A DNA stretch of 64,000 nucleotides from Massospora cicadina (GCA_022478985.1 JAKSZP010000157.1:102612-166611); one strand, 5' to 3'. Counted from the first letter of the stretch, positions 1 through 12,003 are shown. Numbers and translations are program-made. Notes: generated by a model not told the origin, from the sequence alone.

Positions 1-990
1 CAACAATGTTGCCTACTGTTATGCACTGGGTATACTATACCCTGATATTCTTAAACATTTACCTCTGGCTGAATCTATTTGACGTCAGATTCTGTCACCC
101 TTGTTGGAGGCTTTACCTCCCCACTGGGTGAGATTTTGCAATCTCGCCATCCACCCTTTTGCTTACAGCCCTGTGGTGGAACTCCATCCTGTTGTTGAAG
201 CGCAAAAAGTTTCTGCCCCCAAATACAACGTCTCTGTGGTAATACCAACCTGTCTGTGTGCTGGTGTGTTTCTTACAATCATCTTAAGTTACTATTTATG
301 GTTCACCCACCTTATGACCCATCATCAAGTTGTCCAAGCAGCAGTACCCTTGGCCTATTGACTTATCTTATGGGTGCTCACGCTCCTCACCTGATAGGGC
401 AGTTTAAAATCTCATTTTCAGTTTTCATGACAATGGCATAATTGTGGGAGCAGATTGAAGTAACAAGGCTGAAAGTACCAGAGCTAAGGACACCCTGTTG
501 GCCACCCTCTCTGAAATGAAGCATACCCTAGACCAACTATGGGTAAGGTCCAAGCATGCTTTGGTTGGATCTAGGGATTCTCGTGATAGGCCAGACAGTG
601 TTACATCAACGATGCTCAAGTTTATTAGCTATCTAATTAATAAAGATTTGTCATTATATTTAGTTGGATAATAAATCTTTTGAGTACTATCTGTTAAGTT
701 TACACAAAACCAAAGTTAAACTTCGACTAATAACATGAGTTTGTGATGACTTGAGGTACTGTGATACAATTGATGGTAAGCTGATATTATTGATTAATTT
801 GGTGCAGTACCTCATCGAATGTACATTGCCCTATCTCCCCCATATTCCTTATACTCCTTTCCAGTAGGCCAAAATCCTTGTTAATCAACTTTTCTCAATA
901 ACATTAGATTAACTAGATCAAAACTATATTTGTTTGACTTTGTAAAACTTCCTTAGTGAAATCTTGATGCATCTAAATCATCTTATCTTA

Positions 991-1362
991 CTAAAATCCC
1001 TCTTTTCCTTTATAAAAGTAGGTTGTTCCTTTCAGGTATGGGTGCGCTTTTCTCATTACATCTCCTGGAACAGAAGAGTTACAGACGTTCATCTCAAAAT
1101 AAGTTGCCATAATATGTGGTAAGAAGTCATGGGTTGTGTTCCAATAGACATAGCTTTGAATAAAAGAAAATTTATAAGCATATGAACTGCAACATTTAAA
1201 TAAAAACAAATGCTGATGCGCATATGATATTAACCTTTCAGGTGGATGTATTGCAATAGGGTCCATACTAAGTTTTTTGTCCATATAAGCACAATTGGAA
1301 GATAAATGAATAGAAAAAAATGCAAGAAAAGAAAAATTAGTAGTAGCCAGAATAAGTATCAA
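991..1362 (-). CDS. Possible small secreted protein ORF
   Basis: An open frame of about 123 codons on the minus strand. The first codon is TTG rather than ATG, so the true start is unclear; an internal ATG lies about 26 codons in. The N-terminal part is strongly hydrophobic (ILATTNFSFLAFFSIHLSS) followed by a cysteine, which looks like a secretion signal. The rest is rich in Tyr, Phe and Cys, including a CC pair. No known family is recognised. A faint pattern (PI, then P, then a Cys about 16 residues on) recalls the antisense ORF of LTR element B at 33450-33773. It may be a chance ORF in decayed DNA. Confidence 0.25.
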   Translation of the reverse strand: MILILATTNFSFLAFFSIHLSSNCAYMDKKLSMDPIAIHPPERLISYAHQHLFLFKCCSSYAYKFSFIQSYVYWNTTHDFLPHIMATYFEMNVCNSSVPGDVMRKAHPYLKGTTYFYKGKEGF

Positions 1363-3080
1363 GTAGCGTTTTTTTAATTTAGTTTAGTTTACAAGAAGCG
1401 ATTTCATTTTGCTCTTTTTGTTGGCGTACTCCACTTTCCTTGTTATTAATGGCTCTGGTGGATATTTCTGACTGGCTCGCTTACCATAAAATCTTTGAGT
1501 TCTGGTTCATGGTTGCTCTCTAAATAAGAATAACTTGGCAAATTTAGGCTAAGATCATTGGCTTATGGTGAGTACCATGAATGAAGTATTATGGAGATTG
1601 GAGTATCATGTACTCTTAGCATAAGGCAGGGAGGAGGCAAAGCTTCTAGACAATGTTAAATCAGAACATGGTTTTGTGCGACTATGAGTAGGCACATCCA
1701 AAACTGCTGACAGTTGCAGGAGATGTGGGAGTATGTAACAATTTGAAAGAAAATATTGGACACAATATGTTGAGCATTATGCCCCTGTTTTCAAAAAGAA
1801 GGATGCTTCAGTGACTAAACAAACTACTGGTTAATAATCCATGCTTGAATAATCTTAATGAAGAGGCATAGTGGTGGAGTAAACTGCCTGGCAGATTCTC
1901 TCAACTGTTTAATAAAGGGAATCGCTTGTGTAACTTAGTCCTTTGGAGGGAAAATAGGCATAGTTTGCTAATGAGGAACATCATTGGTAAATATTTTACT
2001 GGAATATTATAACTAGGGCGTGGAAGGCGGCGGATATCCCTGCACGCACAAGATTTAGCTTATTATCTTAAAAAGTTAATTTCATAAAAAATAACGCTGG
2101 ACCACCTCAAAAATCACATGACGATTTTTACATCACCCAGTGCATGAAACATAGAAGCTGGTACATGGAACTTTAAGAAGAAAAAGATCAGAAGGTAAGG
2201 AAATTGGTTTTTATTAGTTATCTTTATAAAATGGAGATCACTGCTTTACTGAACAAAAACCCTGCCAGTAATCTTCACCCTTTTGTAACTGTGCCAAAAT
2301 ATTTTTGGAATGGATCTTACAAGGTTTTACATATGACTTAATCTCAGGGAGGGTCCCTCCTATGAAAAGGTGTCATGGGCATCCTATTGGCATGTTATGT
2401 GCTTTATTAAAATTTGGGAAGTCTAATAGCAGAGAAGGATTTAAGTTCCGTGTTTTTTTATCCTGAAAGTGGTTTAGATTAAGATTATGGTTGGGGTGAC
2501 AACTATGTTAATAAAGATCTTAACATTGTGGTTAAAATGGAGTAAGAGTAGCGTCACTGAAAAATTTATTGCCAGTCAAGGGTGAATTTGTGTCAGAGTT
2601 ATAGTTAGACGGAGCAATAAGATTATTCACTAAGTGGATTTGTATTGATGATCCATCATTGAGATCTAGTATTAATATAGTACAGAGCAGGGTTGGAGCA
2701 ATGAAAAATTTGTATCCAAAGTGATAATTAATATAATGAGTAAGAATACAAATGGGAGGGACTTGGCACAAGTTAAATGGCCAATTTATAACAATCAATG
2801 GTAGATATAATTGTCAGTTCTAGCAGAGAATTAAAAATCCAGTGAAATGTTATGCAAACACTGGGCCTTAAGAACCCTATGCTAATAAAGTGAATAAATA
2901 GGTGTGTCTGGGTTTGCAATAGCTGAAAAGTATAAATCTTCTAGCCTACTAGTAGAAATTATTTTAAAATCATATAAAGGAGCATCAATTAGTAAATAAA
3001 CATATCCTGAATATATAAAAAATTGAGGAATAAATTTGTGGTTAAAAGTTGGAAGGCTTCGGTCTCAAAATTTTTCATTA

Positions 3081-3096
3081 ATAATCTTCATTTAAA
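3081..3096. repeat. LINE-1 target-site duplication, left copy
   Basis: The 16 bases ataatcttcatttaaa are repeated exactly at 8373-8388. They bracket the minus-strand LINE, so the left copy lies beyond its 3' tail. A perfect duplication of this length is typical of LINE target-primed insertion and implies a fairly recent event. Confidence 0.95.
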
Positions 3097-3271
3097 TTTT
3101 AAATTTATTGCGGGGAAGGCCGACCATGGGACGGACACTTCCAAATATGACTCAGACGAGACAAAACTCAGTACCAGGTGAGGCACCCCAGAGAAGCGAT
3201 GCTATCTCTTGTTGCCAGCGGGAACGCCACTTATGGGAAGGGGGAGGGAACGTGTGTAGGGGGCGTAGCCA

Positions 3272-4396
3272 CTATTGAGCACGTGTGGAGGAAGGGGTCT
3301 GATTTGATGAACCAGACTGGGAACCAGGAGGAGACCAGCTGCCGGCGACGTGGTGGGAGATAACCAAACATCCATGCTTGAAAGTGATCCACCAAATGAG
3401 ACTGGAATCTGTGGACAGCTTCAGGGAGGGTGGGGATGGATCCGGCGATGGCATCCAAGACAATCGTGTGGATAGTCCACATGGCGATTGCAACCACCAG
3501 AGCACGAAGGGAGGGTGGGAGGGGGAGGCCATTGATGAAGCAAACATATCTCTTGACAGACTGAAGGGATGTGTTTGATCCTGGCCTAGCAGACGTTGGA
3601 CTTCGCGCCATACTACTTTAGAGGTGGTGCACTTCTCCAGGCGGTGAAACAGCGTTCCATACTGGCCACACACGACACAGGATGAGTGTAAAGCATTAGA
3701 GCGCTCAGCTGTACGATACACCCGCCTCAGGCAGCGCCACACATGGGAGCGGACTTGAGGCTGCAACAGAGGATGGTGTGCGTATTTCCAGATAGTCTTT
3801 TGGGTCTCAGTGGAATAAGGGATGTCCATCATGTCCAGGTAGTCCACCCTGGATAGGACTTGGGGTCGAATGGGGATCACGCCATCATGGATGGGTAGCC
3901 CCTGTACCTCTTGTGTGAACTGAGGAGAGGGGCGGCCCCTTCGGGTTGTATGTCCACTAATACAAATTCTCCACTCTGCGCTTCGCATGGAGAGTAGGAT
4001 TTGTTTGTAGTGGGTTTTGGTCCCGTGAGGACCTGTGGCTGATGTGTGTGATGCGAGGTATTTCATCAGGGAGTGGGGGTTTGATGGATTGTTGAGGCCC
4101 AAGGCTCGGGAGAAGTTGGAGCAGGCCGCGCGGGACCAGTGTTGGGATGGGAGTGTAGGAGCAGTGACGGCCGCAATCCAGGTGCCTAGGATCTTGGCGG
4201 CATGGGCTTTGAAGTCAAGTAGGCCCATGCCACCATGATGATGAGGGCCAAACATGACCTCTAGCCATACTGGTGGAGGGCGGCCTGACCAAAGCCAACC
4301 TTGTAGCAAAGCATACAGGGATTTGTATAAAGCTTGGGGAGAAGGGGATGGCGTGGGCTCCAAACCAGACTTTAGATAGGAGCATAGAGTTGGCAA
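3272..4396 (-). pseudogene. LINE-1 ORF2 C-terminal part with zf-RVT-like finger
   Basis: A 374-codon open frame that overlaps the end of the RT frame (4215-5651) in a different register, so a frameshift near 4330 separates them. It carries the region downstream of RT typical of L1-clade ORF2. Near its end lies C-V-V-C-(7)-H-(4)-C (CVVCGQYGTLFHRLEKC) followed by VVW, the pattern of the zf-RVT finger. The finger is thought to bind nucleic acid during target-primed reverse transcription. The same motif is kept in LINE-2 at about 27914-27965. No RNase H follows. Confidence 0.85.
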
Positions 4397-5651
4397 GAAA
4401 AACCCTGCCAGTGAGGGTAGTAGGGTGGGCTCTGAGAGAGGCGATTCGCTTCGTCACATTGTCCAGTATATGGCCCTCCATTACTGCTGACGCGTATCCT
4501 CCTGCCTCCAACCACACGCCCAGATGGCGTACCGGTCCTATGGTAGGTCGCGGCACAAAGGGGAGCACCAGTGGAGCGGTGTGTTTTGAGTTAGTAAGGC
4601 GTGGACTTGGGCGAGCAGCTGGGCTGGGTTGGGAACTACTTGTTGGGGCCCAGCAGTTCTGAAACCGACCAAGGAGGATGATTTCGGTTTTGGAGGCGTT
4701 CAGTGCCACGTTGCTTACCCGGGAATATTCCTGGATGAGGGCTTCAAGCGCGCGTGCATCTTTATTATTAGACACCCCCACCACGCAATCATCTGCAAAT
4801 GCCATCATCTTGACTGGGGTTTGGCCTGGCACATGGACCCCAGTGAGTTGGGCATTCACATTTCGCAGTGGTGGGTCAAGGCTGAAGTTGTATAAGAGTG
4901 GGCTCATGGGGTCCCCTTGTCGCAGGCCCCTTTGAGGATGGACTACTTCCATTAGGAAACCTGGGCCGCGCATAGCCATTGTTGCAGATTCCATGAGCAG
5001 CATCACCCAGTTAATGAAGCGGGGAGGTAGGCGGAATTGTTGGAGGCAGGCCCTAAGGTATTCCCAGTTTACTCTATCATAGGCCTTTTGTTGGTCCAAG
5101 AATACAAGTGCCCCAGAGGCTGTGGACTGACACACATTAGCCACAGAGTGCACGTTATCCCAAATCGACCTTCTGGGGATAAAACTGAATTGTTCTGGAG
5201 AGATGGTGGCAGATGCTACAGTCCCTAAATGGTTAGCCATGATTTTTGTTAAAATTTTGGTGTCTGTGTTTGTTAGAGAAATGGGGCGCCAGTTGGCTAA
5301 GTCTAGCCTATCCCCTTTCTTGAAGAGTGTGACTGTAAAAGCCTCATGTCCTCCTGGTAGGAGGCGCGTTTCCAACAGGCTTTGGTTGAGTGAGGCTAGC
5401 AGCAATGGGGATATGTATTTAAAATATTTTTTGTAGAACTCATATGGAATGCCATCTGGGCCTGGGCATTTTTGGTTTGGCGCACCGCGAATGGTAGTCC
5501 ATAATTTGTTCAGAGTAAATAAATTTATTATTTCTGGGTATCGGAAAATGGTGCGGATATGAGCTCTGTCAAGAAATTCTGCCATTTCAGCCGGCTGAAT
5601 TGGTTTGGCTTGGTATAACTTGGAGTAATATCTTTGCATTTTGATTGCCAC
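4215..5651 (-). pseudogene. LINE-1 ORF2 reverse transcriptase domain
   Basis: The 478-codon open frame is the best preserved coding segment in the window. Ordered RT motifs are visible: PGPDGIPYEFYK, LFKKGDRLDLANWRPISL, QQKAYDRVNW with the first catalytic Asp, LRQGDPMSPLLY, and MAFADDCVVGV with the FADD catalytic pair encoded at 4799-4788. This is the non-LTR pattern that copies LINE RNA at a nicked chromosomal target. The upstream endonuclease and the downstream finger lie in other frames, so ORF2 is not intact here even though the RT core itself looks functional. Confidence 0.93.
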
Positions 5652-6865
5652 TTTGGCCGAGTGTCCACGATAGAATTATCCGATCTTTGCACCTGTGTGC
5701 AGGCCACAATCTGGCGTGGTGCAAAATTTTTTTTGAAGAAGTATGCGGTGCACTTGTCACCTTTAGTGATGCATGTGGCCCTGTATTGGACACAAACCCG
5801 ATGTTTGTGTTGCCTTTCAAGTGCGTTGAGGTGGGCTGCTGCCTCTGCCCACTTCTGGCCCCATGCAGGGCTATATCCTGAGGCTGGAATATTGGACTCC
5901 AAGTGGGCCAATTCCACCAGCACATGCGATATAACTGCCGATGTGGCTCATGAGCGTCTGGATGAGAGATGGCGATAGTGGCGGATGGTATCTTTTTTGA
6001 AAGTTGCCCATGTGGAAATGGGGTCCATGCAAAACGGTGCAACAAACAATTTTGCCAAAGTTGCCTCTTCCACCCATGTGGAAAATCCTGGCGATGCAAG
6101 CTCTGGGGGGCGGATTTTGCACCAATGTGGGGCCTTTGCAACTGTGATGGGTAAGTGGTATGTTATTGAGACCAGTCAGTGGTCGGAGAATTCCATTTTC
6201 ATTGTTTTGAAGTGGGAGATGTGGGGTTGGAATTTCGCCAGCGCTAGAATAAGGTCAATGTGGGTCATGGACCTTAATTGGCCGTTGTGGATGTGGGGAC
6301 GCATCATGTTTTCGAGCAGTGGGGCATGTCATGGCAGCGCATCCATTAACCCAAGGGTGGCTTTTAGAACACGTAGTTCTACGTGACCCTGTGGGGCGTG
6401 GGGTGAGGGCAGCCACCGGTCTATTGGTGAGGTTAGCCAACAGTTCATGTCACCAATTAGGAAAGAATCAGGGGGTAGCGGGAGGGATTTGACCGACGAG
6501 AAAAATTCCTGATGCTCTTGTGCACCGTTTGGGGCATAAATGTTGACAATTGTGTGTGCAACATCAGCCCATGAGAAAGTGACAACGAGCACTCGGGCAT
6601 TTAGGAATGTTTCTGAAGATGTAAATTTGAAAAAATTGTTTTTCTGAATTAGCACCCCATAGTGCTTCAACCAAAAGGATAGGGATGGTAGGAGCATTGT
6701 TTTCCAAGCATCCTCATAACCTCGTGGACAGTGGGTTTCCTGGATGGCCAGGATATCCATAGGTAAATTATTTTGTAAAAAACTCAGTTTCCTAGCCCAG
6801 GATGGGGAGGCCTTGAGTCCAGCGATATTCAGTGTCCCTAGAGTGAAGGTTTCCCCCTTCGCAAT
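5652..6865 (-). pseudogene. LINE-1 ORF2 APE endonuclease domain
   Basis: The frame starts right after the ORF1 stop and shows exonuclease-endonuclease-phosphatase motifs: LNIAGLKAS, then AIQETH (catalytic Glu), GDMNCW (the conserved Asn), and SDH in a shifted frame near 6180-6195. This enzyme nicks the target DNA. The open stretch 6329-6760 covers the first two motifs; a frameshift near 6330 moves the remainder to other frames. The expected ORF2 start codon reads AAG here but ATG in LINE-2 (24751-24753), so initiation is also lost. Confidence 0.85.
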
Positions 6866-8279
6866 TTAGGTGCAAGGGGGTGGGCCCCCTGGCCCACCAG
6901 CCTCTTCCAGGTCCCCACGGGCTTTCACAGCAGCGCGGGTATTAGCAGCAACGCTATCATGGTTTTTGTTAATTTTTGCGGAAAGAGTCACGTTAGCTTT
7001 GGCCTTCACTTTTTGTTTTCCCGACGTCGGACGAATTTTTTGTGGTGCGGATAAGTTCGGTGCACCGTCAAGTGGGGCAATAAAATTTTTTCGGTTGGGA
7101 TAGGTCCCAAGTCAGTTTCAACTGGGGCTTGGGTGCAGCAATTGGGTGAGATCAAATCTCCCATCGGATCCTTGGATTGAGTGGCCCGTTCAGCTTGGGC
7201 CTCCCAATCTGATTGGGTGATGGATTCCCAAGTTGCTTCCGCTGCAAAGGTCTCCATGTCCTCCTGGCATTGTGAGTGTGGGATGGTGGTGGTGACCTTG
7301 GCCGCTTCCTTGGCCGCGGTCCTATGGGCCTGCTTGGCCTTCTTCTGCTCCTGTGGGGAGATGGGCTTTACCAATAGGTAGCAGCCTTGTGCTCCCCACG
7401 GGAAAGCCTCTTTGGTGCTTACAGTTGGTTTGTAGTGCGCCTCTCCACTGGCCATGGCTGCCGAGGGGTGCTCTTGGAATGTAACGCCCTCTTTAATGGG
7501 GCACACATGTGCCTTATGGCCAAACGCGTCACAGTGGGTGCAAATGGGGGGCGCGCTGTCCACGGTTACCCAGAATGGGTGGGTGGTGTGCCCTGCAATG
7601 TCAATAAAGGTGGAGTGCGGGATCTGGGTTAGGTCCTTCGCAATCTCCTCAGTTGGGGTCAGAACTGCAATGGCTTTGCCGGTGCACAGGTGTGGCATCA
7701 GCGTGAAACATTGCATTTCAAAAGATTGTATTTCACTGTATATGGTGAGACCATCTTTCAGGTGTTGCTCCAAAAGGTCACATTTTACCATAGTAGGCAA
7801 AAAGTCAAATGTGAGGAAAATTTGGTTTGATTTTGTCCATCTGGTGCATTTAGTTTTGACGACCCATTGCTCTTTGGGGAGGTTGACCACTATGCGCACC
7901 GCTGCAGCCTCGTCTGCTGCTATTTTGCTTTCAAAACCTAGGTCCAGCCAACTGCACGACATGGAGTGAGGTGCAACGTACACCGCGGTCAGGAAAATTT
8001 TGTGTACATCTTCACAAAATTTTTCCCATAGGGCTAATTTTTGGATGTCCAGATACACACGGACTCCGAATTCCACCGACGAAAGTGGCTGGGAATGTGG
8101 CGTATTGATGTACTGGTTGCATCATGCTTGCCACGCGAGTATCTCCGGGGAAATTGTGACCGCCAGTTTTTTTAGATTTTTTTCTATTCCGCCGGATTCT
8201 CCGGGGCGTTTTGAACGTTAGAGGCCGCGGGCCTTCCGCCTGCTCCTCTTGCCTTGCTTGCCCAACTGCTCCCAGACAT
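6866..8279 (-). pseudogene. LINE-1 ORF1, RNA-binding protein with CCHC knuckle
   Basis: ORF1 probably begins at the ATG at 8279 (MSGSSWASK). The frame is broken by an in-frame TAG and frameshifts up to about 8076, then runs open to 7006. A last frameshift there leads to the TAA at 6868-6866. The CCHC knuckle is CTHCDAFGHKAHVC, preceded by HPFWVTVDSAPP. The tail is Ala/Glu/Lys-rich. LINE ORF1 proteins coat their own RNA and help target-primed insertion. The upstream layout (an FGVRV segment, a DLGF segment, then LLEQHLKDGL) aligns in order with the ORF of the H retroposons. Confidence 0.85.
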
Positions 8280-8372
8280 GGGCGCAGACTAATCCCTCAA
8301 TGAGATTATCAAACTAGATTTAGTCTTGAATTGAATGGGTTGCAAAAGTGTTTGCAACGAGAAAGAAAAGTC

Positions 8373-8388
8373 ATAATCTTCATTTAAA
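8373..8388. repeat. LINE-1 target-site duplication, right copy
   Basis: Exact second copy of the 16-bp duplication at 3081-3096. It lies next to the 5' end of the minus-strand LINE. Confidence 0.95.
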
Positions 8389-9002
8389 GATATGTAGCAT
8401 ACTTCTATTTATATTAGTAAAATTAACTTTACTATTGATAATTTCTGTCTTTGTGCGTTATTTATGAGGTACAACAATCTTCATATAGCTTTTTGTTGTA
8501 TTCTTTGACTTATCTCAATCCTACTATCCGCCTGTACCTTAGTTAAGCAAGCAATCAGTATACTTTAATTTGATGGCTGATAAGTGAAGTACTTCCACTA
8601 TAAGATAGCTAAGTACTTATCATACAATATAAGATCACAGGCGCAATTTCTAACAGCCAATGTCACAATGCTCTTTTGCCTATAGAATGAAACTTTTATG
8701 AAGATAAGCTGAAAAGCAAAAATTTTATTACTAAGCAAAAAAGTGGTATATCTAAAGTACCAGGAAGAATCAGCTTATGATATAGATAAGATCAATCTTT
8801 GTGTGAGCTAGTGTTTAAATCAGGTGCCTATAATTGAAATCCAATAAAGTGATCTTAATCAACTTCCACTTCATTGACCACAAATATGTTGTGACTGGGA
8901 GAGATAGGTCTTAAATAGGGCTGCAATTCCGTATTAATACAATGACAAGTCAGTAAAGAAAATCTCTTATTCTGGTTCTGGTAGGTTGCTTTGTAAGCAG
9001 TT
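8389..9002. other. AT-rich DNA without visible features
   Basis: This stretch lies between LINE-1 and the 5' LTR of element A. No open frame, repeat or motif is recognised. It is probably the same old DNA as 1-3096, because the LINE inserted into it. Confidence 0.5.
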
Positions 9003-10139
9003 TGTTATTAAGTGGAATGCTCACATAATTCAGCATTAATAAATTATGAGTACATATATGTCTGATCTGATGGGGTTCACTTTGTAATATGTATCTATGG
9101 CGGACGTTGGAGTTGTCACTGTTTGATAACTATTGTTTGGGCTTTGTTAGTCTATAGAACACAAATCTGTTTTGGGACTCAATTTTATAGATCATTAAAG
9201 TTCTGTTGAGGATGATTCACTGACAATATTTGTGAGGAGTTTCATTGTTAGTTTAATTATCAACAATAAAAAACTTTTGTATGTGGATTTATTGAGGGTT
9301 TATCACTGATATATGAGGGGTTTTCAGGGTTACTAAAGTGTTGACAATGCTTTTCAAGGCAGCAACTTGAAATTTAGCCTGATATATGCTACCTTCTTTG
9401 ATGAATAAATGGTCACATTACCTAAGCAGGTAGCTAGATTGTAAAAATCTTTTGGGGTTGGATAAATGTGTTGGTAAAAGCTATTTTAGAATTTAAACTA
9501 GAAAGGGTTGCAATCTTGATGGCAGTAGAACTGAATAAGAAGATGATGCTTACATCGTTTGAAATGAGTCTTTATGGTTATATTTGTTGTCAAAGGATGC
9601 CATACCCATTGTGGTGCCAACCAAAGAGTTGGGCACCTAATTCCCTATATAAACCATTATTTTATGTAACAAAGACAGACAATAAGGTACTAAATTAGAT
9701 AGTAATACAATTTTTATTGTGCTCTTGTAAAAGAGTTGGATAAATAGTTTCTCTTATCTAATCTGTTTTGTGCTATAGAACTCTTATGTAAAAATTTGAA
9801 GGGCCAATTTCCCTTGTCCAATTTTTTTATCTAGTACTCTTGTGTAAGAGTTGAAGAAATAGTTTGTCTTGTCCACATTGTTTTCAAGTTACCAGAATAA
9901 AGGTTTTCAGTAACATCCTATAGTAGAATACCTAAGTGAGATTAATACTATTGGGTATTAAAACTTAATTGAATGATTGTCTTCATATAACTATCACCAT
10001 GCTTTTTTACTATAAGGCTTAAACTAAAAAAACTTGTTCAATTAAAGTTAGAAAAGTTTACATTTAATGCTAACTACAGTGGTATCTCTCTTTCACTGAA
10101 ATAGCTTAATTGAAGCCAAATTCAGATTTTTCTAAAATA
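9003..10139 (+). repeat. Element A 5' LTR
   Basis: It aligns along its length with 38316-39542 (minus the SINE there). It begins TGTTATTAAG; related LTRs in elements A and B begin TGTTGGGATTTT or similar and share a CCCACATTA block. A TATA-like box lies at 9646-9653. Its last bases were duplicated when H1 inserted at the LTR/primer-site junction and recur at 11979-11986. Confidence 0.85.
9646..9653 (+). promoter_or_regulatory. TATA-like box of element A LTR
   Basis: The sequence ctatataaacc is kept in the same context in the second LTR (tatataaa at 38963-38970) and is likely the LTR promoter. Element B's LTR has tctataaatt at the matching place. Confidence 0.6.
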
Positions 10140-11978
10140 CAAAAAAGAACGAATGATCAAGCCAAAGATTACTGATTTGATGCCATTGACGCCTGCTGCC
10201 CCAGCTTGGGGTGGTGGTGCGCCGCCATCTGGCGTCTTTCAGCCACCGCTGAAGTGCGCCTGGGCTGGCTCTGCTAGCCTTCCTAATGCTACCAGGCGTA
10301 GTGTCACCCCTCATGACCTGACTCATCACCTTGCAAGTTCCCAGGTGGCTCTCTGGAGCCTGAGGTGCTCCCACAAAGCAATTTGCATTTCAGTCTCCAG
10401 GTCAAATATGGGAACCTTTCCCATATGCAAGCGCAGCCATCATTGAGATGGCCACAGCAGTGGTTAAACCCGCTGGATATATTGATTTCCGCCCCTTTAA
10501 GGGGTATTTTGACCTCAATTTCTGTTCTGAGGCTGATGAAAATGCAGCATCTAAGCTGCAATTAATTTATAAAAAAATCCCCCTCTCAACCGTTAATTCC
10601 CCAGATCCTTAATGGGGCCACTTTGGTAGTCCAGTTTGCTGGGTTGCTTTCCCAACTTTCCCCCAAACGCCTCCGCCATGAGCTCATGTAGGGTTTGGCC
10701 ATTATTGGCACAGCCCCCGTGTTGTAATTCGTGGTTTTAAATGGAGTGGATCGTTTGGCAGGGCTGTGCACCTTTGTGACAATCTGCCCATTTCATCGTG
10801 ACACCCACCTCACGATTCCCCCTCACATGGTGACCAGATCCTCCCCTGGTCACCCATTCTAGGCGTATGTTGAGAATGGCTGCGCCATTTTCCCTTTGTG
10901 CTTCAAGTTTAATCACTCAAAGCACAAGTGCCCTATGGCTTCCACCTCCTCTGCTTCCACTATTCCTTTCTCCAGCATCAGGCTGGCAGCCAGTTTGGCT
11001 CAATCTTTCAAATGAGGCTCAATACTCCCACCCCCAACCTCAGCAATTCTGGTGTCACTTCCAAGGTGACAGCCAATCAAAATTTAAAATTTTTTAAAAA
11101 ATCTAACAATTTGACCAGATTACAGAATTCTGAGTTAATGGCTGACTCAGTTCCAACTTAGCTGCCATGGTCAATGGCACTTGGCTAATCAGCTTCTGTC
11201 ACTGCCCAAATTCTGGTGGCTGGCCCAGTGCTGGCTGAATCCAATCCATTTGAGGCTCTCAAATGGATCAACGAGGATAAATGGCTGTACCATGTCAAGA
11301 AAGATTTCTCTTTAAGGTATTTTTATGTTGATCCTCCCAGACTGTGACCCACCATTTTTCCCATAAAACGGTTTTAAACTTACATAAATATTAATAAAAT
11401 GGAATTTGAGGCTGCAGCTGCCGCTTCCAACACCCTACTTCACCAGCAACTTCATGGGGCGATGGAGCCCCTTGTTGAGGGTATTTCTATCCACAAATTT
11501 ACCATGATTTTGAGGAAGATGCAAAATATGAAATTGAGGAGCTCGCTACTGGTGAGCTGCGCTTGCATTGACGCTGCAAAAACTTCTCTATTTAACCATA
11601 ATTATCCCAAAACCTGCCAGCGCATCAATTTTTCACTTGTGTGCCGGCTCTCATCACTTTTGCTGAGCATCAACTTGCTCAATACATTGAGGCGATGAAC
11701 ACTGATGGCATTATAAATTAAGGAAACCCACAATTATACCTCCTTATGCCCCATGTCACTGATGCTCCCACCACGATGCTGTCCACCATGGTCTGTCAGC
11801 TAAAGCAGGCGCCAGACAAAAGTTTCCTTAAAGCTTCCTCGCCTTCTGATATGGCTTCCTAGGCTGTTAGCTGAGGTGCCATATTAGGAATTTTTAATTT
11901 CTAATAATCCCTTTATTTGGCCCATTTGCAAATAAAGATGCGTTGAGGCTCCCCCTTTTGGATTGGGCACCACTAGTG
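10140..11978 (+). mobile_element. ORF1-only retroposon H1 (half-LINE)
   Basis: A degenerate copy of the H family seen at 14103-16021 and 45801-47727. It shares the start of the ORF (PLTPAAPAWG), the KGYFDLNF region and a knuckle reading PLCFKFNHSKHKCP, then the rest of the family sequence. It lies between a short duplication, ctaaaata (10132-10139 and 11979-11986), at the junction of element A's LTR and its primer site. No RT or endonuclease is present. The 3' end (ttgcaaataaa) matches the family tail only weakly. The frame is shifted several times. Confidence 0.8.
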
Positions 11979-11984
11979 CTAAAA

Positions 11985-12003
11985 TATGCTCACTACAATG
12001 GTA
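11985..12003 (+). other. Element A primer binding site
   Basis: The string atgctcactacaatgg follows the end of the LTR after H1 and matches the primer site of element E (tggtgctcactacagggg) with a few changes. This places the start of A's internal region directly after the inserted retroposon. Confidence 0.6.

Larger units (their letters stand above)
1..3096. other. Unassigned degenerate AT-rich DNA
   Basis: No domain is recognised on either strand. A short plus-strand stretch around 470-660 reads as a charged, possibly coiled segment (start TRAKDTLLATLSEMKHTLDQ) that could be a decayed gag fragment. Around 1740-1830 another short charged frame occurs. Everything else is stop-rich. One minus-strand ORF (991-1362) is listed separately. 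The region is probably old transposon debris, but I cannot name the family. Confidence 0.4.
3097..8372 (-). mobile_element. L1-like LINE, near full length (LINE-1)
   Basis: A 5.28-kb non-LTR retrotransposon on the minus strand bounded by a perfect 16-bp target duplication. Order on its coding strand: short 5' leader, ORF1 with a CCHC zinc knuckle, APE-type endonuclease, reverse transcriptase with FADD, C-terminal CCHC finger, and a 3' tail ending in an AATAAA-like run instead of a long poly(A). There is no RNase H domain, unlike Tad-type fungal LINEs. The DNA is visibly richer in G+C and CpG than its surroundings. Several frameshifts and at least one stop inactivate it. LINE-2 at about 23371-28503 is an older copy of the same family. 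Confidence 0.95.

Noticed and set aside
2532..2798. Minus-strand ORF as a retropepsin fragment
   Set aside because: No D-S/T-G site or flanking motif can be found in it.
4273..5978. Several plus-strand ORFs of 60-130 codons across the LINE-1 RT
   Set aside because: They lie opposite the real minus-strand RT and endonuclease frames and show no domain; they are mirror frames of a GC-richer coding region.
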